Assembly: GCA_012934845.2 (NCBI GenBank)
Contig: WNNJ02003559.1
Location: 38,043 to 102,042 of the forward strand
Source of the DNA: Pomphorhynchus laevis
Taxonomy: Eukaryota > Acanthocephala > Palaeacanthocephala > Echinorhynchida > Pomphorhynchidae
Direction of reading: 5' to 3'
DNA length: 64,000 nucleotides
Below are positions 31,601 to 38,850 of the stretch, in pieces; position 1 is the stretch's first letter, and each line of letters begins with the position of its first letter. Both the position numbers and the translations under genes were made by a program. Under the pieces are notes generated by a model that saw nothing but the letters and a program-made list of their open reading frames with translations, was not told the origin of the DNA and ran no database searches.

Positions 31601-33593
31601 CAAATTTAACACTTTTACTCCATTGCCTAATGATATTAATAAATCGAAATTGCTACAAATATCAGACATGCAATTATAATTAAAGCACGTTGTTGAATGT
31701 ATTTTTTAAATTGATTCACATTTCAAGGTGTCGTCAATACATCTACATTTGTAGCTGTATTGATTCGTAATAAATTTATTTGTCCTCGTTTTTTGCAAAT
31801 GAATGAGCTAATTACATTTATCAGTGGACAATTGATTTATAATTTTAAAAACAATTATTAATTTTATTATTTAATTATTAAATTTTGATTTAGCATTATT
31901 ATGTTTTTTATAATTAAATACGTAGACTCAGTTAGCTGATTTGATTTGATACTCTTAAATGCTGATAAATTTTGTGCATGTAGGTGGGGCTTCAGTAACG
32001 GTATTGATGACAGAACAACAGAAAATGTATTATAATGCAATGAAGAAGATGGGCAAGCGTAAGCCGATAAAGGCACTACCTAGACCGAAGGTATGTAAAA
32101 TATTGTAATATTTTAAAAGCGCGTATTTTACACGTAAACGACTTTCTATGTTTTTGGTCATTGTAGATTCCGGCGATTAGAATTATATTTGAAATTGTTA
32201 GCAATCAACGATTCGATGTAGCAATAATTATCCTAATAATGCTGAACACGTTAAGCATGTGCATTGAACATTACGCTATATCAAAAAAGACAGTTCTCTT
32301 TTTGAATGGATTAAACATGTTCTTTTTAACGATGTTTACAATCGAATGTTTGCTGAAGATACTTGCATTTAATATACATTACCTTAAAAGCCCGTGGAAT
32401 GTCTTCGACATGTTTGTAATTCTCATTTCAATTGCAGGTGAATATGATACTTTTAGCAATGAATATTGCCACATTTTAAAATATTTGATCTCTCTCTAGG
32501 TGAAGCTATGGGAGAAGTTGTGAAAAAGTATTTCGTCAATCCAACTTTATTGCGCGTTATTCGTATTGTACGAATATGTCGCGTTTTAAGGCTTGTTCGT
32601 GCTGCGAGAGGTGTTCGTACACTTCTCTTCGCGTTACTCATATCCTTGCCAGCGCTATTTAATATTGGACTTCTACTTTTTTTGGTGATGTTTATTTACG
32701 GTATTCTTGGTATGTCTTTTTTCTGTTATGTCAAATATGATGCCGGTATTAATGAGTTATTTAATTTCGAAACATTTTTTAAGTCAGTCTTACTACTTTT
32801 TCAAATGTCTACAACAGCCGGATGGGCGGATGTACTCAAGGCACTTAGCAATCATAAACCTCCTGATTGTGATCCTACACTGAAAAATCCATCTGGTCGG
32901 GGAGATTGTGGCAATCCGACGATAGCTGTTCCATTCCTTGTAACATATCTGTTTGTTAGTTCTTTCTTGGTAATTAATATGTACATAGCGGTTATTATGG
33001 AAAATTATAATCAGGCAAGAGAGGAAGTTCAGCAAGGATTAACTGATGATGATTACGACGTATTCTATGAGGTATGGCAAAAGTACGATCCAAAAGGTAC
33101 ACAGTTTGTTCAGTATCATCAGCTGACAGAAATTTTAGATAAACTACAACGCCCTTTGAGAATTGCTGCACCAAACTACCTAAAGATAGTATTGCTGAAT
33201 ATACCGATTTACGAGGATTACACTATAAATTGCAACGATTTGCTAGATGCACTTACACGTAGCGTTTTAAACACCTCTGAGGTGGTAGATAATAATGACG
33301 GGAGTAGTGGTGAACGGGGGACCGGAGGAACGATCGAATTACGTGGTAAAAATCAGAAAAAAATACTTACGAATACGCTCGAACTTCAGAAGAAAGCCTA
33401 CTATGGAAAAGTGATACTGCGAACACTAAGAAATAACGTCCAGAGGAAGGCCAAGAAAGAAAACCCTTCACCACTTCCACCCAATATTAATAATGCTGCT
33501 ATTGGTTGTGTTGATAATGAAAATAGAACGCTGCTTCCTTCATCTGAGATAATTCAATTTAGTAATAAATTCATTGCTACTGTTGATGTATAA
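12814..33593 (+). CDS. Voltage-gated sodium channel alpha subunit, 3' half (six exons)
   Basis: Exons 12814-13085, 13148-13201, 15837-15978, 31984-32090, 32167-32437 and 32500-33593. All junctions are GT/AG and all phases agree, giving about 645 codons to a stop at 33,591-33,593. Order: domain III S4-S5 linker, S5 and pore ([19 protein letters not shown], lysine of the DEKA filter), III S6, III-IV linker, domain IV S1-S6 with an arginine-rich S4 and pore TTAGW (alanine of DEKA), EF-hand-like C-terminus. The DEKA lysine marks Nav1/para rather than Nav2 or a calcium channel. Exons for domains I, II and III S1-S4 are not found to the left and probably lie outside the window. Odd points: the inactivation motif reads VLM (usually IFM or MFM), III S6 reads TLKLF where TLNLF is near-invariant, and the outer-ring residue after AGW is alanine. 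The frame is intact, so it is probably expressed, but a diverged paralogue is possible. Confidence 0.93.
13148..13201 (+). CDS. Sodium channel exon: domain III selectivity filter
   Basis: An 18-codon exon, [18 protein letters not shown]. The lysine of YKGW is the domain III member of the DEKA ring. The acceptor is ATTACAG and the donor GTACGC; phase 0 at both ends. Confidence 0.92.
13376..13950 (-). pseudogene. Protein disulfide isomerase retropseudogene (C-terminal part)
   Basis: On the minus strand the sequence reads through the end of the PDI b' domain ([15 protein letters not shown]), the x-linker, and the a' thioredoxin domain ([30 protein letters not shown]), then [16 protein letters not shown] in a second frame and [17 protein letters not shown] normally has WCGHCK at the active site; here it is WCGICQ. 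There is an in-frame stop just after KYKYDNEN and at least two frame changes around 13,590 and 13,470, and no ER-retention tail. No intron interrupts the matched stretch, so a processed copy is likely. It lies antisense inside a sodium channel intron. A functional gene is unlikely. Confidence 0.85.
15393..15772. repeat. Palindrome with hammerhead-like arms
   Basis: Arms of about 160 bp surround an AT-rich spacer of about 50 bp (around 15,547-15,600). Each arm contains CTGAAGATGGTATGCAGTA or its complement, followed by CCACCGAAATA. This resembles the CUGANGA, stem II, GAA order of a hammerhead with one extra base. The outer arm ends carry TAATATAAAATTT and its complement. It is of the same kind as the palindromes at 17.4, 39.2, 48.2 and 57.7 kb. 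Confidence 0.8.
15837..15978 (+). CDS. Sodium channel exon: domain III S6
   Basis: Encodes [10 protein letters not shown], the S6 helix [20 protein letters not shown] and NQQKAKL. The acceptor AG is at 15,835-15,836; the donor GTAAAT is at 15,979, phase 1. The S6 asparagine conserved in sodium channels is a lysine codon here (TLKLF), which would put a positive charge in the pore-lining helix. Confidence 0.9.
16202..16297. repeat. Short palindrome, decayed hammerhead-like hairpin
   Basis: TTTGAACAAAATTTTGACAA pairs with TTGTCCAAACTAGTTTTGTTCAA. The inner parts are CTGACGAAGGC (minus) and CTGATAAAAGC (plus). It looks like two small Penelope-terminal hairpins head to head; the GAAA box is lost. 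Confidence 0.6.
16445..16581. repeat. Direct repeat left of the 370-bp units (LTR-like)
   Basis: About 135 bp, from AAGTTTGAGAAAACCGTCTC through CAAAGGAGAAATAGAACGAC to GACGTTTCGGCCGAAGGCTC. The same sequence, about 95% alike, recurs at 17,399-17,532 in the same orientation, so the 370-bp tandem units are framed by direct repeats as in retrozymes. The right copy runs on into an inverted arm. Confidence 0.75.
16661..16692. repeat. TA microsatellite
   Basis: About 16 TA units directly before the first 370-bp repeat unit. Confidence 0.95.
16749..16821 (-). ncRNA. Permuted hammerhead-like module (370-bp repeat, intact)
   Basis: On the minus strand: helix II strand GGACC, GAA, A, helix III strand (ACAC ... 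GCGTAGG), helix I strand CACTG, core CTGATGA, helix II strand GGTCC, helix III strand (CCTACGC ... GTGT), A, helix I strand CAGTG. Helix I is 5/5, helix II 5/5, and helix III is 4/4 next to the core plus 7/7 outside. Predicted scissile triplet GUA. All core bases of the hammerhead consensus are present, but the order of strands is GAA, CUGAUGA, cleavage, which is not a circular permutation of the usual order. Confidence 0.65.
17119..17191 (-). ncRNA. Permuted hammerhead-like module (second unit, core changed)
   Basis: Same position in unit 2. The core reads CTGATAA and the helix II strand is TGTCC, so G8 and one helix II pair are lost; helices I and III are kept. Probably inactive. Confidence 0.5.
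17399..17690. repeat. Palindrome built on the LTR-like repeat
   Basis: 17,437-17,540 and 17,572-17,675 are inverted copies: CAAAGGAGAAATAGAACGAC, ATTGATTTTTATAAGACG, TTTCGGCCGAAGGCTCC, with an AT-rich turn near 17,555. An open frame of 62 residues through it is an artefact of the palindrome. Each arm has the hairpin GCC-TTC-GGC followed by GAAACGTC. Confidence 0.85.
17787..17821 (-). ncRNA. Hammerhead-like hairpin, UUGAAAA type
   Basis: On the minus strand: TTGAAAA, a stem GCC-ATGTAT-GGC, then GAAACGTT. It matches the pieces at 23,038-23,063 and 23,179-23,208. The core would be CUGANGA with C3 and G8 both changed, to U3 and A8. Function not shown. Confidence 0.35.
17832..18040. repeat. Dispersed repeat, copy 1 of 2
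   Basis: About 205 bp, containing GGTCCAGGAGCCAAAACTGG and GTATCACTCCGATACG; the inverted partner is at 55,395-55,610. Not coding. It follows a Penelope-type hairpin in both places. Confidence 0.75.
18041..18219. other. Unassigned AT-rich stretch
   Basis: No gene or repeat recognised. Confidence 0.4.
18220..18545 (-). mobile_element. Penelope-like element, GIY-YIG endonuclease fragment
   Basis: Minus-strand frames give [10 protein letters not shown] (zinc-finger cysteines and the YVG of GIY-YIG) and then, in a shifted frame, [18 protein letters not shown], the usual end of canonical Penelope endonucleases. Broken by stops. Confidence 0.7.
18546..18900. other. AT-rich simple sequence
   Basis: Mostly TATA-type low-complexity DNA with small palindromes (18,710-18,840). 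Nothing else recognised. Confidence 0.5.
19010..19310 (-). mobile_element. Naiad-like Penelope element, 3' UTR fragment
   Basis: Inverted 3' UTR: the terminal block AATCAGCTAACTGAATC at 19,018, then the A+T body, then the hammerhead-like module at 19,232-19,300. The coding part is missing. Confidence 0.8.
19232..19300 (-). ncRNA. Permuted hammerhead-like module, variant (Naiad 3' UTR)
   Basis: Cleavage triplet GUC, helix I GAGGAA with TTCCTC (six pairs), the GAAAT strand, and core CTGATAA. Helix II pairs TAGA with TCTA plus GG with CC around one bulge. The core change suggests an inactive copy. Confidence 0.45.
19311..19705 (+). mobile_element. Penelope-like element, canonical-type RT fragment
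   Basis: RT pieces of a family other than the Naiad-like one: motif A as [19 protein letters not shown] sequence near 19,360, motif B as [15 protein letters not shown] at 19,531-19,580, motif C as [10 protein letters not shown] near 19,625-19,660. Frameshifts separate them. Between 19,740 and 19,910 I see nothing identifiable. Confidence 0.7.
19920..21095 (+). mobile_element. Naiad-like Penelope element, RT half with 3' UTR
   Basis: Starts after motif A ([20 protein letters not shown]), runs through FRQVKNVPM and [19 protein letters not shown] (motif B, with one stop), [14 protein letters not shown] (motif C) and the C-terminal part to a stop at 20,749. A one-base shift near 20,450 breaks the frame. 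The 3' UTR, with a complete module at 20,824-20,893, ends in the AGTTAGCTGA block near 21,085. 5'-truncated. Confidence 0.85.
20824..20893 (+). ncRNA. Permuted hammerhead-like module (Naiad 3' UTR, best copy)
   Basis: Helix III: CTGCTATG (20,824-20,831) plus GGT with CATAGCAG (20,866-20,873) plus ACC. Cleavage triplet GUA, scissile bond after 20,838. Helix I: GAGGAG (20,839-20,844) with TTCCTC (20,874-20,879). Core GAA at 20,854-20,856 and CTGATGA at 20,880-20,886. Helix II: TTAGGGG (20,845-20,851) with CCTCTAA (20,887-20,893), leaving two unpaired C before GAA. Every core element of a hammerhead is present; strand order is cleavage, GAA, CUGAUGA. Confidence 0.6.
21105..21440 (+). mobile_element. 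Penelope-like element, GIY-YIG endonuclease fragment
   Basis: [20 protein letters not shown] is the GIY-YIG motif block of a canonical Penelope endonuclease; VDVKKVISF and a weak IDQLRIDKT end follow in shifted frames. It lies directly upstream of the ribozyme repeat. Confidence 0.75.
21674..21724 (+). ncRNA. Type I hammerhead ribozyme, unit 1 (core decayed)
   Basis: Helix I CTGCAA with TTGCAG (six pairs), helix II GGCTT with AAGCC (five pairs), helix III near-palindromic ACGGTATGCGGT, triplet GUC. The core is CTGATAA with AAAAC, so G8 and G12 are both A; likely inactive, but the helices are better preserved than in unit 2. Confidence 0.7.
22023..22075 (+). ncRNA. Type I hammerhead ribozyme, unit 2 (core intact)
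   Basis: CTGATGA at 22,031-22,037, GAAAC at 22,052-22,056, triplet GUC ending at 22,067. Helix I is GCAA with TTGC, helix II GG with CC plus weak inner pairs, helix III ACG with CGT around a TATA turn. Standard order of strands. Scissile bond predicted after C22,067. Together with unit 1, the ancestor had perfect helices and a perfect core. Confidence 0.75.
22200..23005 (+). repeat. ~380-bp satellite, two units in direct orientation
   Basis: GCGACAATTCAGCAACAACC occurs at about 22,289 and 22,669, 380 bp apart; the rest of the unit (TCACAATG, CTGATGAGTGTTGGCAGG, CTAGAAGTGACATGGT, TAACAAGCA) repeats in register. Non-coding; the frame at 22,704-22,967 has no family signature. The same family appears inverted at 23,285-24,045 and once near 47.7 kb. 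Confidence 0.85.
23038..23063 (-). ncRNA. Hammerhead-like hairpin, UUGAAAA type
   Basis: Minus strand: TTGAAAA, then AGGC-GAAA-GCC, then GAAACGTC. A second, with stem GCCC-AGCAAA-GGGC, is at 23,179-23,208. Both follow the hammerhead layout with U3 and A8 in place of C3 and G8, positions that pair in the hammerhead fold. A helix I next to the core is not clear, so activity is doubtful. Confidence 0.35.
23179..23208 (-). ncRNA. Hammerhead-like hairpin, UUGAAAA type, second copy
   Basis: TTGAAAA, GCCC-AGCAAA-GGGC, GAAACGTC on the minus strand. It lies in the spacer between the two inverted satellite blocks. Confidence 0.35.
23285..24045 (-). repeat. ~366-bp satellite, two units inverted
   Basis: ATGGTGTTGCTTGTTAG occurs near 23,292, 23,657 and 24,022, about 365 bp apart. 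This block is the reverse complement of the family at 22.2-23.0 kb but lacks about 19 bases present there (between the two halves of the helix III strand). Non-coding. Confidence 0.85.
23711..23783 (-). ncRNA. Permuted hammerhead-like module (satellite, intact)
   Basis: Minus strand: helix II GGCAACC, GAA, helix III ACGACCAGTGAGTAC, UUCA, helix I TTCTA, core CTGATGA, helix II GTGTTGCC, GG, helix III GTACTCATTGGTCGT, C, helix I TAGAA. Helix III has 15 pairs (one G-U), helix II seven with one bulged U, helix I five. Triplet GUC, scissile bond after the C at 23,717 (minus). Same strand order as the 370-bp repeat. An outer stem, CACAATGTCAC with GTGACATGGTG (one mismatch), surrounds the whole. 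Confidence 0.6.
24130..24480 (+). mobile_element. Penelope-like element, GIY-YIG endonuclease fragment
   Basis: Plus-strand frames give [20 protein letters not shown] (zinc-finger cysteines, GIY-YIG with YVV in place of YVG), [20 protein letters not shown], and [16 protein letters not shown]. This is the C-terminal endonuclease of a canonical Penelope-like family. One shift near 24,400. Confidence 0.8.
24455..27590 (-). mobile_element. LINE-B, near full-length copy
   Basis: Minus strand. ORF1 pieces at 27,453-27,199 and 26,914-26,726 carry a charged coiled coil ([18 protein letters not shown]). Endonuclease pieces are at 26,282-25,941 ([21 protein letters not shown]) and 25,993-25,583 ([11 protein letters not shown] holds the GDFN-like box). 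RT at 25,520-24,612 is open for 302 residues: [14 protein letters not shown] entry, [14 protein letters not shown] (motif A), [10 protein letters not shown] (motif B), [11 protein letters not shown] (motif C, intact). The last part continues to 24,455 in another frame. At least four shifts, so dead. About 270 bp of the 5' part (26,295-26,570) recur at 27,262-27,530. Confidence 0.85.
27591..27839. other. Unassigned spacer between two LINEs
   Basis: No gene recognised; it may include the 5' untranslated end of either LINE. Confidence 0.4.
27840..31175 (+). mobile_element. LINE-C, near full-length plus-strand copy
   Basis: ORF1 ends with three zinc knuckles at about 28,460-28,650 ([45 protein letters not shown]). 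The endonuclease at 29,056-29,669 starts [11 protein letters not shown] and has HETRSIRL and [13 protein letters not shown] pieces: [33 protein letters not shown] (motif A), then [11 protein letters not shown] at 30,637 (motif C, intact). The C-terminal part and 3' end reach 31,175. Several stops and shifts. Clade: Jockey/I/R1 type, not resolved further by eye. Confidence 0.85.
31190..31830. other. Unassigned intron sequence
   Basis: AT-rich, no feature recognised. The frame at 31,194-31,442 is low in complexity and has no family signature. Confidence 0.45.
31841..31947 (+). mobile_element. Naiad-like 3' terminal block next to a splice acceptor
   Basis: Ends with ACGTAGACTCAGTTAGCTGA, the family's 3' terminus, 36 bp before the sodium channel exon at 31,984. 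The element supplies part of the branch-point and polypyrimidine region or lies just upstream of it. Confidence 0.75.
31984..32090 (+). CDS. Sodium channel exon: domain III-IV inactivation linker
   Basis: Encodes [20 protein letters not shown] and [15 protein letters not shown]. The [15 protein letters not shown] stretch is the hallmark of the fast inactivation linker. The hydrophobic latch, usually IFM (vertebrates) or MFM (insects), reads VLM. Acceptor TGTAG, donor GTATGT. Confidence 0.92.
32167..32437 (+). CDS. Sodium channel exon: domain IV S1-S3
   Basis: [12 protein letters not shown]1 ([18 protein letters not shown]), S2 ([20 protein letters not shown]), S3 start ([17 protein letters not shown]). 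Donor GTGAAT, phase 1; the following intron is 62 bp. Confidence 0.92.
32500..33593 (+). CDS. Sodium channel terminal exon: domain IV S4-S6 and C-terminus
   Basis: S4 has arginines every third position ([20 protein letters not shown]). The S4-S5 linker and S5 follow (MSLPALFN-like, [18 protein letters not shown]). The pore is [14 protein letters not shown]6 [18 protein letters not shown]. The C-terminus starts with the EF-hand-like [20 protein letters not shown] and ends in a basic stretch and [11 protein letters not shown] before the stop. It is shorter than typical insect C-termini. The pore residue after AGW is A where D is usual. Confidence 0.93.
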
Positions 33594-34320
33594 TATTATA
33601 AGCATCGCAAGTAGCATTTTTAGAGATAGACTCTATTTATTTTGTTTCATTCCGTTTTAAGTTATTTATTCTTAATCAAAGATGAAGATAATAGCTTTTC
33701 TGTATCTGTTCCCTTTATGTTTCAAGAAATTGTAATGTTATATTATTTCTACATATAATCCTCTAATCCATCTCTAATTTGATGAGATTTCACTGATTAT
33801 TATAAAAAGGGGGATTCGTGTAATAAGTTTGCGGCATAATTGCTTGTCAAAATGGGCAGGAAACAGGCAGATACCCTGCCCTACTTAAAATGAGTTCATA
33901 ATTTTGATGATATTTATCGCATCATCAAAATTGGTTACCGGTAACAATTTTATCAATTTCAAACGGTTGCTCCCGTTTGAAGGATAAAGCAAAATTGAGT
34001 TGAGGTGTTGTCGTCTTTGATCTATTTGTTTCCTGAACGAGTAAAAAAACTAGTATGATATTTGACGTTTTATTTCTGCGTGCTAAAACAAAAATATAAT
34101 TTGTTCTAAATTACTTGCTCAAGTGAATAAATTGTTATCAACAACTCAAGTAGTTTCATTTATATCATCCTCTGAGAATATTTAAAATGGTTCAGAATAG
34201 TCATAAACTAAAATATTCAATTTTTCAAATAGAAGTTTATGCACTTTTATAAAATAAAAATTTTGTATTTGTCGAATAAAATATAATTATTCGACGAATC
34301 AAACTTTTACTGTAAATTCT
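33594..34320 (+). other. 3' flank and probable 3' UTR of the sodium channel gene
   Basis: AT-rich. Candidate AATAAA signals appear only at about 34,250-34,280, so the UTR may be about 680 bases long. No gene seen. Confidence 0.4.
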
Positions 34321-34324
34321 ACAA

Positions 34325-34500
34325 ATCAAATCAGCTAACTGAGTCTACGTATTTAATATAATTATAAACTAAACAAAACATAATAATGCTAAATCAAAAT
34401 TTAATAATTAAAAATAAAATTAATAATTGTTTTTAGATTTTCTATAATTTAAATCAAGTTAAAATAAGAAATTGAAATTTAAAATAAACGAAATTAATAA
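34325..34500 (-). mobile_element. Naiad-like 3' UTR fragment
   Basis: Inverted: starts AAATCAGCTAACTGAGTC and keeps the A+T body of the 3' UTR; the module and coding part are absent. Confidence 0.75.
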
Positions 34501-34689
34501 ACATCAAAATATGGAAAAAATTTCATTATATAAGCTAACCCATTTAGCACCATGGACGGTCAAACAAATAATTCTATCAGATTTTTTGAGTGTAATGCCA
34601 AGGAGTCTGTAATCATCTAATATTTCGTCATTTCAATAAAATCACATCGTATAAAAAATGCCTTTTCACATTAGAAAAAGAAAATAATA

Positions 34690-34930
34690 TTATCTCTAAT
34701 TCTTTATTATCGCATAATGTATATTATGCGACATACATTAAATACATTATGCCACATACATCATATACATTATGCGATATAGTTAATGTATATAATATAC
34801 AATATAATGAACACATTATAAACAATATAATGTATATACATTGTATATACAATGTATATATGTATATACATTGTAATAATACATTATGCGATATACATAA
34901 TATCCATTATCGCATATTATACATTTCTTA
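34690..34930. repeat. Low-complexity repeat of a CATTATGCGATA phrase
   Basis: Irregular tandem phrases such as ACATTATGCGATATAC and TATACATTGTATATAC with local dyads. An open frame here only reflects the repeat. From 34,930 to 35,440 nothing else is recognised. Confidence 0.7.
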
Positions 34931-35439
34931 CAATCATCAATATAAAGAGTATATTTTTAGGTGTATATTCAAAACACTGACGAATCGAATAAGGTTTTCA
35001 AGAAAGTAAGATCATCACAATAAAAAGCCATGCTATGAGATCAGCGTAGTTTTTTAAATAATCATATTTACTTTTTATTTAAGTTAAACCCATTGTTAAT
35101 ACAACATATATATGATCATCAACATAGATGCATATTTAAATGTTATTCGTAAGTATTAATCAACTGATTTGCTCATCTAGGGGATTTTAACTATGATTTT
35201 ACAGTCTGTCCTTGTCATCCTATATTTGATAACATCAGAATTCATAAAACACCATAATTATCTTATTGAACTAGAGATTAATAAGCTTTTTTATAATATT
35301 ACGTATTAAAAACAACTCTATTTTATTCCATTAATAATAAAGTTTCTTTTAAAATAAATAATACGTTTGGTTCAGGGTTAACATAAAAAAGAAAACAAAG
35401 CAATAACAAGTCAGATCAGCGACCACAAAAAATGCCGTT

Positions 35440-38400
35440 GTTAGTCTTCGCCAAAACTCACGGCCTCAGGTTCAGTTGGATCTGTGCCCTCCACCCAATC
35501 CAACACGCCGACTTCCGACTGAAACACTCGGGGTATTTCACCCCCGAAGAATCTAATCGAGGCAAACTATGCTGGGTAAGCGAGAGACAAAGAGCTTGAG
35601 AAACCTAAGCCTTTGCTCCGGACGACGTCCTCTAGAAAAGAAGACTAATCCCGAGATAGTCCAAGTACCACAGAGACACACTTAAATTTTCCCATTTATT
35701 GACAGATTCTGAGCCCGTTTCAGGGCCCACCTAGCTCTCTCCGGAATACGTTTAAATCTATCCAGGTCATCTTTTGCCGACCTATTCACCGTAACGGTGA
35801 ACCCCAGGTATTTTACTCGACTCGAGAAAAAAGGGATTGGATGACGTTGCAAAATGGAGGAGAGTACAGAGAGTGCTAATTTCTTAAGTTTCTTTTTAAT
35901 CGCAGGGGTGCCATGAAAGACAACCACCTGCGATTTGATGGAGTTTAGAATACTATTGGAAGCGAGGAGCTGATCTTTTAATCCTAAAAAGAAACGGCTT
36001 ATGCCCGAGACTACATCTTTGCATATGCGTCCAGAAAACCGCGCTGTAATATCATTAGCGTATACCACCAGATGTACATTGCGCTTAAATTTTATATAGA
36101 GTACAATGGAGACAGCATAATTCAAGATTGAAGAAAGTGGGGATCCTTGAGGCACACCCGTAATAAGATAGAACTGACGCGCATCAGGGTCGTCTTCAAA
36201 ATAGAATCGCTTGGTGTACAGCAGTATGTGCACCCTGTTAACAATTCTCGCAGGCAACCCAAGGGACCTGAGAGAAGAGATAACAAAGGGAATGGAGATG
36301 CGGTCAAATGCAGCAGAAAAGTCAAGGAAAACAGCCACAACGAGATGATGGCTATTATCCCGACAGTACCGCCACACCTCACCAATTGCTGAATGAACCG
36401 AGCGACCTTTAACAAAGCCATAAAAACCTGGTGGAATTAAATTACGCCTATATAGATGGTCGCGAATTTTACGCGCAAGCGCTTTTTCGTAAATTTTGTA
36501 CATTTTCGTAAATTTCGTATTTTAAGCGCAAGCGTTTTTCGTAAATGTAGATGAGGGAGTTTTGTATCGAAATGGGCAGCACGTCTTAAGGTCAGGAGAC
36601 TGGATTTTAAGGTGTCCGGGATGGGCTTCCAGGAGTTAAGGATATCTGTGACAGATTGGTCCCTGCTACTGAAGTCCCCCATGGCGGAATTGGCTAAGGA
36701 GGTTGAGTGGCTCCATAATTATGTAGGAATAGCGACTTATCTAAAACTATATTAAGACCTTTACTAGTAATGCAACCCAATGCTCTATCCTTCCAACAGA
36801 CAAATTTCCCTTCTTTAATATCCTCTAAAAGGAAGACTGAGCTGGATAGAGGGAAGCAATGCTTGCTCTATCCTTACCCAGTCGGAACCTATACCTAGTG
36901 TTCCAATATTCATTCGAGAGAGCCTGTCTGGCAGAAACAGAGAGATTGAGGATACGCAGCATATAAGCTAAGATATTGAGTGTTGTCGAAGTAGGACTGT
37001 AAATACGACCTTTATAGGTAGTCGAGAGCAGCGTGATAGCTTGTGAGGAGAGGTAGGAATTAAATTCGGTCAGGCTCTTATTTCCAATTCGGGAGAAGCG
37101 TTGAATAGCTACCTAAAAGAAATCCACTCTGATAGGGTTAAAGTGGAATCTCCTTCAAAGCAACGTATCTTCTTCTATCCGCCAACGAATTAGGTCATGA
37201 GAAGTGGTCAGATGTTGGCGCGACTGCTCCGTGCATAGGGTTTTCAACAACCACCTCTTATGAATTAGTAGTATGTCTAGGAGAGAGTTCGTTGATGTGC
37301 AATGAAAGGTAGGGAACGATGGTTTATGAATAAGATAGTCGTTCCTCGCTCTGCGGAGTGCTACATTAATTCAACGACGAGTTCTGTCGTTGAAATCACC
37401 AAGTACCATGTCATAGCCACTATCCAAAATCCTATTCATGAGGTCACGATTCTTGTGTATGTCACCTAGACGGAATGTAGATATTCACTAGACTGAGGCG
37501 TAGCAAGACAGGGATGGACAAGAGTAGTTTAGCAGGAGGGAGGATCTTAGAGAGCATTTTACTAAAGTTTGAAGACCTTGAGAAGAAGAGGAATGAGGTG
37601 GGGTTATGTACGGAGTATAGTGGGAATAAATGTGCTTAGGGATGAATCGAGTAATGTCCTGGGGGAGACGGATAGACCGCGTCTCCTGAAGGACTAGAAC
37701 ATCTGCATCTCTACCGGATAGAAGTCTAAGGGCAGAAGAACCTCCCGAATTCCACTGAAGAATATTCAGTGAAGGCTCACGAGTACTCTGCATTGCGTTA
37801 GATTAACTGAGTGGGATTGCCTTACATAGAAAGAGCAAGGGGCGGAAAGGTCGCCCTTTCCACTACTCGCCCCAACTATGGAAGACACTTGCCCACGGGC
37901 ATTGTCTTTATTTCCCAATATTACCGCAACTTATCCAGTCTGACGTAATAAGTTTTCCTATCTTGACCGGTGAAACTTTCGGAGCAGAAGCTCCTCTTTT
38001 TTGATCCCTTTAATGCCGGAGGGACAATAATAACTGGAGTCGAGAGGAACGATGCACAATGTTTCCTGAACAGCGACTCCAATTGCTGAAAAATCTCTCG
38101 TCTGGTAGCGTTGATAAGCTGTAAAGTACTGCTATCATTCATTCTATCAGCTGCTGCTTCAAAGCTAGCGGGTTCAATCTTTTTTGGGTTGGAGGAGAGG
38201 TGTCGGGATTTGTAGGTTTCAAATTCGATACATTTTCTTGACTATGCCTGGTGTGCTCCAACGCAGTTGGAGTACTTTGGTGGGCCGGAGCACTTCCCTC
38301 CGTCATGAGGACAGCTGGACAAGCCGCAAACCCTACAAGAACTAGCCTTATCACTCCCGAGCCCCAATGGCCCTATTGATGGCAAGTGTTGCAGTTGGGA

Positions 38401-38850
38401 AAAGTCATATCGTCTGAACATAGAAGAGTAAACTTCAGATTGTGTCCCAAAAAAGGGGTTTACAGGCAGATTTAGTTAGCGTATCGACCGTATCAAGAGA
38501 GGCGGTGACGAAGGCAATCGGGAGCGGAAGCCATTTCTCCCCGTTACCGTCCTGAAGTTAGAGATATTATAACATTGTTTTAAAGAATCGATATATTTTT
38601 CCTCAAGGTGTGGAGGAAGATTATTAATTTTAAGCCAAGCCAAAATAGGCTTGTATTGTAGAGATCTTAAATGCGAGAGATCCCTTTTGAAGAATTCCTC
38701 GTAATTATTGGTAAGGTCATTAGATACGAATGAAATTTTTATTTCTGTTTCGAAATATTTTACTGAATTAAACAAGCTTCTGTTGTTGAATTTTTCAGTG
38801 TATTTTCTCAGAAATACATTGAATAAGTTATGGGGCACTTAAGGCGCAGA
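35440..38850 (-). mobile_element. LINE-C, near full-length minus-strand copy
   Basis: Minus strand, from 38,850: ORF1 N-terminal part (38,838-38,476), a piece with the zinc-knuckle region decayed (38,354-38,139), then endonuclease from 37,793 ([26 protein letters not shown]). RT at 36,503-35,682 is open for 273 residues: [28 protein letters not shown] (motif A), GVPQGSPLSS (motif B), and VVYANDITARF at motif C, where the YADD box reads YAND. The C-terminal part continues to about 35,450. Several breaks. The copy is about 3.4 kb and is the most complete of the family here. Confidence 0.88.

Larger units (their letters stand above)
15979..31983 (+). other. 16-kb sodium channel intron filled with mobile DNA
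   Basis: Spans donor GTAAAT (phase 1) to acceptor TGTAG. It contains palindromes, the 370-bp repeat pair, Penelope-like fragments, the 351-bp retrozyme-like repeat, an inverted satellite block and two LINEs. No alternative exon of the channel was recognised inside it. Confidence 0.88.

Noticed and set aside
32239-32499. Reading straight through the 62-bp sequence after domain IV S3
   Set aside because: It contains a stop and breaks the S3-S4 alignment; splicing GT at 32,438 to AG at 32,499 restores both frame and homology.
12814-33593. Calcium channel or NALCN instead of sodium channel
   Set aside because: The domain III pore lysine (YKGW), domain IV AGW, and the [15 protein letters not shown] linker are specific to Nav channels; Nav2 would have Glu at the lysine position.
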